DNA of 9,273 bases, taken from Bacillota bacterium. GTDB taxonomy: Bacteria > Bacillota_A > Clostridia > Peptostreptococcales > Anaerovoracaceae. The notes under the pieces were generated by a model, which worked only from the letters and a program-made list of their open reading frames with translations, was not told the DNA's origin and ran no database searches. Within the stretch, counting starts at the first letter, position 1. Every line of letters begins with the position of its first letter. The stretch lies in the NCBI GenBank assembly GCA_017547345.1, contig JAFYPY010000184.1:1-9273 (forward strand), in the 5' to 3' direction. A program made the translations under genes and the position numbers. Below are positions 5,168 to 9,273 of this stretch, one piece after another.

Positions 5168-6196
5168 CTATGCCAAATAGTATAGATCAGTTAGACCCTG
5201 CATCTGCATAAGTACCCATATACAATCGTTTACTTCCATTCTTGTATTAAAATATCCGAAACTGAATCTTGCCGCACCTTTTTCATCAATTCCCAAGGAT
5301 TTTGCAAGTCTTGGTGCATCAAATGTTCCCGCCTTAATCGCTATATGATTCTGACGCATAATATTTTTCACTTCTTCTGCTGTATACCCCTTAACATTGA
5401 TAGTAACATTTGGTACTCTCACATTAGTTCCGAAGTCTCCGTAAACTGTGACATCTTTCATAGACTTTGTCGCCTCAAAGAATCTTTTTGCCAATCTATG
5501 AGGAAGCATTGCGATTCCATACTGCCCCTTTTCGAAGATAAAATCAAGGGCCGCTACAAGCTGACCAAGTTTCTCCGGTGAAGGAGTATTTATAACATTT
5601 TTTGCCACTTCAGGATCAAGTTCCAATCCCTTACGAAGGCATATGCCACCTGTGCCGTAAGGTCCCATTAATTTTTTGTGCCCAGAAAAACATAGAACAT
5701 CAAGCTGAAGTGTCTCCATATCAATTTCTGTTGCACCTACTGTTTGTGCTGCATCTGCAATAACCATCAATTTGTGTCTTCTTGCAACAACTCCCACTCT
5801 ATCAAGATCTAGGATATTACCAGTAACATTTGAGCCATGGCAACACACAATAGCCTTTGTGTTTTCTTTAACAGCTTCTTCAATCAACTCATATCTTAAA
5901 GTACCGTATGTGTTTACTGGTATAAATGTTACTTCACAGCCCACTTCCTCAAGAGCATCAAGCACTGATTTGTACTCCATATCTGTTGAAATCACATGGT
6001 CTCCGGGCTTAATAAAACTTAATACTGCTGCTCTTATAGCTTCTGTGCAGCTGCTTGTCATAATTATATTTTGGGGATCTTTACATTTAACCAGTTTTGA
6101 CATTCTTTCCTGAACATCTGAAACAGTTGCAGTTCCTGCAGTCTTTAGTGTTTCCGGTTTCATAGCTGTCGTTGCAGCGTTATTTATATAAGACAT
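5168..6196 (-). CDS. Class V PLP-dependent enzyme, cysteine desulfurase-like, lacking the catalytic Cys
   Basis: A fold type I PLP enzyme of the aminotransferase class V / cysteine desulfurase superfamily, closest in appearance to the 'cysteine desulfurase family protein' group with HxSNVTG. PLP features are present: SSCTEA (48-53), CHGSNVTG (119-126), ADAAQ (147-151, D148 for the pyridine nitrogen) and SGHKKLMGPYGTGG (171-184, Schiff-base K174). The C-terminal FSFGYFNT (311-318) is typical. Where relatives have an HCAP catalytic-Cys loop, this one reads KAGTFDAPRLA (288-298), with D293 at the Cys position. At 342 residues it is shorter than the roughly 375-385 expected. Two segments look missing: the glycine-rich PGRxGHR region near residue 25, and the GGTGS-to-GTPN loop near residue 195. 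AAGGAG precedes the start, which lies 3 nt after the hydrolase stop. Desulfurase activity is unlikely; the actual reaction is unknown. Confidence 0.88.
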   Translation of the reverse strand: MSYINNAATTAMKPETLKTAGTATVSDVQERMSKLVKCKDPQNIIMTSSCTEAIRAAVLSFIKPGDHVISTDMEYKSVLDALEEVGCEVTFIPVNTYGTLRYELIEEAVKENTKAIVCCHGSNVTGNILDLDRVGVVARRHKLMVIADAAQTVGATEIDMETLQLDVLCFSGHKKLMGPYGTGGICLRKGLELDPEVAKNVINTPSPEKLGQLVAALDFIFEKGQYGIAMLPHRLAKRFFEATKSMKDVTVYGDFGTNVRVPNVTINVKGYTAEEVKNIMRQNHIAIKAGTFDAPRLAKSLGIDEKGAARFSFGYFNTRMEVNDCIWVLMQMQGLTDLYYLA

Positions 6197-6199
6197 TTC

Positions 6200-6736
6200 T
6201 TATCTCCTTACCTCTACATGTATAGTTTCCATTACCTTTAAGGCTGCCTCTTGCGCATCCTTGTCATTACTTCCCACGCAGTTTGCATCTACAATCATAG
6301 ACACATGTGGCATGGCCGCCTTAGTAACAGCAATATTTGATATTACGCAAATATTAGTCACAACACCTACGAATTCTACACTATCGTATTCATCGGCATG
6401 CTGATGCAAATATTCTCCGAGTTCATAAGAGCCAAATGTAGGTTTTGAAAAGACTAAATCATTCTCGTCTTTTAGCTCTTTGATTTTTCCATATAGCTGC
6501 CATCCATCATCACCATCTATACAATGAACAACCGGAAGATGTTTGCCCTCGTGACTGTCCATATAATGTTTGTCATGGGTATCCATAGTAAATATGATCT
6601 GTCCCATATCACCTAGGTCACGGTACTCCTGTATTTTTTTGGCAATGGGTTCTTCCAAATCTGTCGCACCGTCAAAGCCCAAAGAACCAGTAACGAAATC
6701 GTTTTGATAATCCACTACAATAAGTAATTTTTTCAT
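6200..6736 (-). CDS. Isochorismatase-family cysteine hydrolase (nicotinamidase-like)
   Basis: A 178-residue cytosolic hydrolase of the isochorismatase/nicotinamidase fold. The probable catalytic triad is D9 (VVDYQNDF, 7-14), K98 (FSKPTFGS, 96-103) and C130 (TNICVIS, 127-133). The cis-peptide segment GVVTNIC is intact. D52, H54 and H71 (MDTHDKHY, then LPVVHC) match the metal-binding positions of nicotinamidases, so an amide such as nicotinamide is a fair substrate guess but not proven. The start at 6736 is chosen because AGGAGG lies at 6747-6742; the open frame continues to 6784 but that ATG has no ribosome site. It is the first gene of an operon with the class V PLP enzyme, and its stop is 3 nt from that gene's ATG, which implies coupled translation. 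Confidence 0.9.
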   Translation of the reverse strand: MKKLLIVVDYQNDFVTGSLGFDGATDLEEPIAKKIQEYRDLGDMGQIIFTMDTHDKHYMDSHEGKHLPVVHCIDGDDGWQLYGKIKELKDENDLVFSKPTFGSYELGEYLHQHADEYDSVEFVGVVTNICVISNIAVTKAAMPHVSMIVDANCVGSNDKDAQEAALKVMETIHVEVRR

Positions 6737-6795
6737 TTTTGCCTCCTGAAAACTCGCCTTTTGTATTAGTATTTTCAGTTTCACCTAATATATCT

Positions 6796-6824
6796 ATTAT
6801 ATCTTAAAAGAAAAGCAGATGCAA
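6796..6824 (-). promoter_or_regulatory. Promoter of the hydrolase/class V enzyme operon
   Basis: On the minus strand, -35 TTGCAT (6824-6819), a 17-bp spacer, and -10 TATAAT (6801-6796). The predicted start is near 6789, with a leader of about 53 nt. The -35 hexamer lies entirely inside one arm of the terminator of the upstream response regulator gene. Confidence 0.7.
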
Positions 6825-6840
6825 TTTGAATTGCATCTGC
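6806..6840 (-). terminator. Rho-independent terminator of the KdpE-like response regulator gene
   Basis: GCAGATGCAATT (6815-6826) and AATTGCATCTGC (6829-6840) form a perfect palindrome. The minus-strand exit is TTTTCTTTT (6814-6806). It lies 28 bp after the regulator's stop codon. The plus-strand exit is not T-rich, so it works in one direction. Confidence 0.85.
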
Positions 6841-6867
6841 CTCTTATTGATTGTTTAATTGATTAAC

Positions 6868-7581
6868 TTATTCAAGCCCTTCATCCTCTAGAATTCTATA
6901 ACCAATTCCAAGTTCAGTAAAAATATATTCAGGTTCGCCTGGATTTTTTTCTAGTTTTCTACGGATATTTGCCATATTCACTCGAAGAATTCTATTGTTA
7001 TCATCGGCATAAGGTCCCCATACATTGTCGATTAACGATGTGTATGTAATAACCTTTCCGGAATGTTTTGCAAGCATTGAAACTATTTTATATTCAACTC
7101 TTGTGAGATGTACTTCCTTGCCATCAACCGTTACGATACGCTTGTCAAAATCAATAACTAGCCCCTTCGCAGAATATGGTCTGTTACCATTGATATGGTC
7201 TGCCTCTATCCTATTGCTATGTCTGAAAGCTGTTCTAATTCTAGCCATGAGTTCTTCTGTTCCAAAAGGCTTTGTAATATAATCATCGGCACCAGCATCA
7301 AGCGCTGCTACCTTTTCTTTTTCTTGGGTTCTTGCAGAAATAACTATAATCGGAATACTAGTCCATTCCCTTGTCTTTTTAATTATGTCTACACCGTCCA
7401 TATCCGGCAAGCCCAAGTCCAGCAAAACTAAGTCCGGAAGTGATGACGTAAGAACAGCAAGCCCGTCTTTACCTGTATTTGCTGTTGTAACCTTATAATC
7501 TTGGGATGATAGTATTTTCCCTATAAAATCACAGATGCTTTTTTCGTCCTCGATAATAAGGACTGATATTTTGTGAACCAT
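6868..7581 (-). CDS. kdpE: KdpE-like OmpR/PhoB-family response regulator
   Basis: A 237-residue two-component transcription factor. The receiver domain (about 4-120) has acidic residues E11 and D12, phospho-acceptor D55 in LVLLDLGLPDMDG, S82 in the switch position (IVISAR) and K104 (ITKPFGTEEL). The winged-helix output domain (about 137-231) has HLTRVEYKIVSMLAKHSGKV (158-177), the recognition helix region NRILRVNMANIRRKLE (196-211) and the C-terminal hairpin TELGIGYRI (222-230). These match KdpE closely. It starts 3 nt after the kinase stop, and its ribosome site GGAGGA lies within the kinase's last codons. No kdpFABC potassium pump genes are in the window, so its targets may differ from classical Kdp. 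Possible binding repeats lie upstream of the kinase gene at 8751-8784. Confidence 0.88.
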   Translation of the reverse strand: MVHKISVLIIEDEKSICDFIGKILSSQDYKVTTANTGKDGLAVLTSSLPDLVLLDLGLPDMDGVDIIKKTREWTSIPIIVISARTQEKEKVAALDAGADDYITKPFGTEELMARIRTAFRHSNRIEADHINGNRPYSAKGLVIDFDKRIVTVDGKEVHLTRVEYKIVSMLAKHSGKVITYTSLIDNVWGPYADDNNRILRVNMANIRRKLEKNPGEPEYIFTELGIGYRILEDEGLE

Positions 7582-7584
7582 AGA

Positions 7585-8715
7585 TTATTCCTCCGTTTCT
7601 TTTGGCAGATAAAAGTAAAATTCACTTCCTTCTGTATGATTTCTCACATATATATTACCGCTGTGCGCATTAACAATGGTTTTGCAAATTGATAATCCAA
7701 TACCCATTCCTTTATGGCCATCAGATCTTACATTATTATCTTTCTTGTATCCCTCACCATCAAATATTGTCTCTAATCTATCCTCGTCAATACCTATGCC
7801 ATAATCCCTAATTCTAAACCAAATCTTGGTGTCTTTTTCTTCAACTGCTAGTTCAATTGGCTTTACTGTATGCGAGTGAATTTGAGAGTTTTGCAAAAGA
7901 TTTATCAATACTTGTTCGATTAGCATTGCATCCATCATAAGCATAATTACATCCTCAGGCAATTTGACCTTTAACTGTACCTGTGGGAATCGTTTCTTAA
8001 ATCTAATAACTGCTGATGATACAACTTCATCCACGGTTTCTAAGCTTTTATTAACTTTAGCTGTTGAATTATCTATTCGTGTTACAGAAAGAAGATTCTC
8101 TACCATATTCAAAAGCCAGTTGGCATCATTATTTATATTTTCGACTATATGCAATTTTTCAGACTGTGAAAGTTCATCCTCCATTCTCATATATGAATCG
8201 CTATTACCGATTATACCTGTTAAAGGAGTCCTTAAATCGTGAGACACTGCCCTAAGTAGGTTGGCCCTCATCTTTTCCTTTTGAGCTTCCATCAACTCTT
8301 TTTCTTGCTTGGCTAGTATCTCTGCCTGTTTTTTCATATCCGTAGTCATTGCAGAAGTTAATAAATATATTATTAACATAGCAGCAAAAGTTACAGGATA
8401 GTCTTCGAGGGTCATGTTAAAAACATGATAAGGATACGTAAAAAAGTAATTTATACAAACAACACTACAAACAGAGAAAAAGAATCCCCATAAATAGCCA
8501 CTCGTATATCTCGCTACAAAAGCTATGCCTAAAACATAGAACATAGTAATATTAACATCCGGATTATCTATAATCCCTCTAAAAATCATTGCTACAGATG
8601 TGATAATAAACAAAGTACCAATGAAAATAAGACTATCAATTTGGTGAGTTTTTTTAATTTCGTCGTTTTCTACATATGTGGATGACAAAATATTTGTAAT
8701 TTCTTTTTTGAACAT
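7585..8715 (-). CDS. KdpD-like sensor histidine kinase, short form (DUF4118 + HisKA + HATPase)
   Basis: A 376-residue membrane sensor kinase. Four hydrophobic helices near residues 27-47, 54-70, 74-94 and 107-126 form a DUF4118-type membrane module. A short linker helix (127-150) joins it to HisKA with H159 in RAVSHDLRTPL, then a HATPase_c domain with N-box INLLQNSQIHS (271-281), G1 DYGIGID (304-310) and G2 GHKGMGIGLSICKTI (333-347). KdpD from E. coli is about 900 residues; the cytoplasmic N-terminal KdpD/Usp half and the GAF region are absent here. There are only 146 bp of non-coding DNA upstream, so no separate gene supplies them locally. The start ATG at 8715 has GAGGG upstream. It forms an operon with the response regulator. 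The signal sensed is unknown; envelope or potassium-related sensing is an inference from the DUF4118 module. Confidence 0.88.
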   Translation of the reverse strand: MFKKEITNILSSTYVENDEIKKTHQIDSLIFIGTLFIITSVAMIFRGIIDNPDVNITMFYVLGIAFVARYTSGYLWGFFFSVCSVVCINYFFTYPYHVFNMTLEDYPVTFAAMLIIYLLTSAMTTDMKKQAEILAKQEKELMEAQKEKMRANLLRAVSHDLRTPLTGIIGNSDSYMRMEDELSQSEKLHIVENINNDANWLLNMVENLLSVTRIDNSTAKVNKSLETVDEVVSSAVIRFKKRFPQVQLKVKLPEDVIMLMMDAMLIEQVLINLLQNSQIHSHTVKPIELAVEEKDTKIWFRIRDYGIGIDEDRLETIFDGEGYKKDNNVRSDGHKGMGIGLSICKTIVNAHSGNIYVRNHTEGSEFYFYLPKETEE

Positions 8716-8750
8716 TGCATATTCCCTCGACCTTATGATATATCGTTTTT

Positions 8751-8784
8751 GTGCTAATTTGGTGCTAAAAATTTTTATTTAGCA
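8751..8784. promoter_or_regulatory. Phased repeats upstream of the kinase gene, possible response-regulator sites
   Basis: GTGCTAA occurs at 8751-8757 and 8762-8768, an 11-bp period in direct orientation. A third, inverted copy TTTAGCA (8778-8784) pairs with TGCTAAA (8763-8769). OmpR/KdpE-class regulators bind tandem half-sites spaced about one helical turn apart. The cluster lies 36-69 bp before the kinase start codon in the region shared with cotJ. Binding by the neighbouring regulator is inferred; I could not identify a clear kinase promoter on the minus strand. Confidence 0.45.
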
Positions 8785-8802
8785 AAGATTTTCAAACCGC
8801 TT

Positions 8803-8831
8803 CACAAACTAACATTCATACACATATTATA
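8803..8831 (+). promoter_or_regulatory. Candidate sporulation (sigma-K-like) promoter for cotJAB
   Basis: CATATTATA (8823-8831) matches the sigma-K -10 pattern CATANNNTA, and CACA (8803-8806) matches the short mACm -35 at 16 bp spacing. An overlapping CATACACA (8817-8824) is close to the sigma-E -10 CATACANT, but I see no good sigma-E -35. A housekeeping reading (TTCACA 8801-8806, 18 bp, TATTAT 8825-8830) is also possible. Known cotJ operons are expressed in the mother cell, which favours a sporulation sigma factor. Confidence 0.45.
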
Positions 8832-8861
8832 CACTATATCGGCCAAGAAAGGAGTTATATT

Positions 8862-9113
8862 TTGATTAAAGACCCTTATATAGGTATGCCTATAAAGTTA
8901 AACAGCAACCATATGCAAAGCTGCTGTAACGCAGAAAACACTAACCCTAATTTAGATTGGGACAGCATTTCCTTAAACGATCTGCCGCTTGCAATGTCAT
9001 ATGTGCCATTCCAAAGGTGGCAAAACATTTATCCACTAGAAAAGGCCCTCAAACGAGGGACAATGTTTGCCGATTTAGACCTTCCTTTCAAAGGAGGGAT
9101 GAAACATGAATGA
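8862..9113 (+). CDS. cotJA: Spore coat associated protein CotJA
   Basis: An 83-residue protein of the CotJA family (PF11007), part of the inner spore coat and normally encoded with CotJB and the manganese-catalase-like CotJC. The diagnostic segment YVPFQRWQNIYPLEKALKRGTMFADLDLPFKG occupies about residues 47-78. Y47, P49, W53, the EALxRGT-like EKALKRGT and the DLPF motif all align with the family. The N-terminal half (1-40) is not distinctive, apart from a CC pair at 21-22. The start is TTG at 8862 with AAAGGAG at 8848-8854, 7 nt away; there is no ATG with a ribosome site before residue 9. Its end overlaps cotJB by 8 nt, which indicates an operon. It establishes that the host makes endospores. 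Confidence 0.9.
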   Translation: MIKDPYIGMPIKLNSNHMQSCCNAENTNPNLDWDSISLNDLPLAMSYVPFQRWQNIYPLEKALKRGTMFADLDLPFKGGMKHE

Positions 9114-9273
9114 TCTTACAAAAAAAGAAGATATGATGCGAAAAATACAAGAAGCGGGCTTTACTCTAGTAGACTTAAACTTATTTTTAGACTCTCATCC
9201 AAACCATAGACTTGCATTAGACTATTTTCAAGATGTTCAAAAACTTTATTCCGAACTTCAAGCCGAATATGAA
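9106..9273 (+). CDS. cotJB: Spore coat protein CotJB (5' part, continues past the window)
   Basis: The first 56 residues of a CotJB-family protein (PF12652), which is usually about 85-90 residues long. Visible family features are the N-terminal helix EDMMRKIQEAGFTLVDLNLF (8-27), then LDSHPNHRLALDYF (28-41) and a helix ending in KLYSELQAEYE. The ATG at 9106 overlaps the end of cotJA (TGA at 9111-9113). AGGAGG at 9092-9097 lies within cotJA, 8 nt before it. The frame stays open to the last base, so this is a truncated view rather than a broken gene. A cotJC gene is expected just beyond the right edge, by analogy with other cotJ operons. Confidence 0.9.
   Translation, partial: MNDLTKKEDMMRKIQEAGFTLVDLNLFLDSHPNHRLALDYFQDVQKLYSELQAEYE

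Noticed and set aside
6737..6784. 16-residue N-terminal extension of the isochorismatase-family hydrolase
   Set aside because: The upstream ATG lies only about 5 nt after the predicted transcription start and has no Shine-Dalgarno sequence, whereas MKKLLIVVDYQNDF has AGGAGG at ideal spacing.
8826..8831. Minus-strand TATAAT as the kinase promoter
   Set aside because: There is no recognisable -35 at 16-18 bp and no TGN extension, and it would give a leader of about 100 nt. It remains possible but unsupported.

Overview
This is a compact, AT-rich chromosomal window from a spore-forming low-GC Gram-positive bacterium, most likely an anaerobic member of the Clostridia. Four things point that way: strong AGGAGG-type ribosome binding sites, sigma-A-like promoters (TTGNNN/TATAAT), cotJA-cotJB spore-coat genes at the right edge, and a ferredoxin-type aldo/keto reductase with eight cluster cysteines. 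I see no rRNA, tRNA, CRISPR array, insertion sequence or phage gene. There is no gene-free stretch over about 200 bp.

Layout, left to right. At 1-529 (-) is an XRE-cupin repressor, cut at its C-terminus by the window edge. At 739-2334 (-) is a HerA/FtsK-like DUF853 ATPase. At 2409-3362 (+) is an AEC-family transporter, divergent from the ATPase and sharing interlocked promoters with it. At 3417-4370 (-) is an aldo/keto reductase with a C-terminal 2[4Fe-4S] ferredoxin domain, convergent with the transporter across a shared terminator. At 4445-5071 (+) is a RelQ-type small alarmone synthetase, divergent from the reductase. At 5168-6736 (-) is a two-gene operon: an isochorismatase-fold hydrolase, then a class V PLP enzyme 3 nt downstream. 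At 6868-8715 (-) is a KdpD/KdpE-like two-component operon, also with a 3-nt junction; its kinase lacks the usual large KdpD N-terminal half. From 8862 to the window end (+) are cotJA and the start of cotJB, overlapping by 8 nt.

The genes look like independent housekeeping and accessory units rather than one pathway. The most interesting material is in the regulatory DNA and in one enzyme. (1) The repressor gene at the left edge has its promoter inside the upstream gene's terminator, flanked by two copies of a 16-bp operator-like sequence in inverted orientation, 77 bp apart centre to centre. (2) The ATPase and the transporter have mutually interlocked promoters, and the transporter transcript looks leaderless. 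(3) The class V PLP enzyme keeps the PLP lysine but has Asp where cysteine desulfurases have the catalytic Cys, and it appears to lack two loops; it is translationally coupled to a hydrolase. (4) The ATPase ends in seven consecutive four-residue repeats with Gly in every fourth position (a glycine zipper). (5) The kinase/cotJ divergent region carries 11-bp-phased direct repeats and a sigma-K-like promoter. I did not find convincing evidence for a wholly new multi-gene system here.
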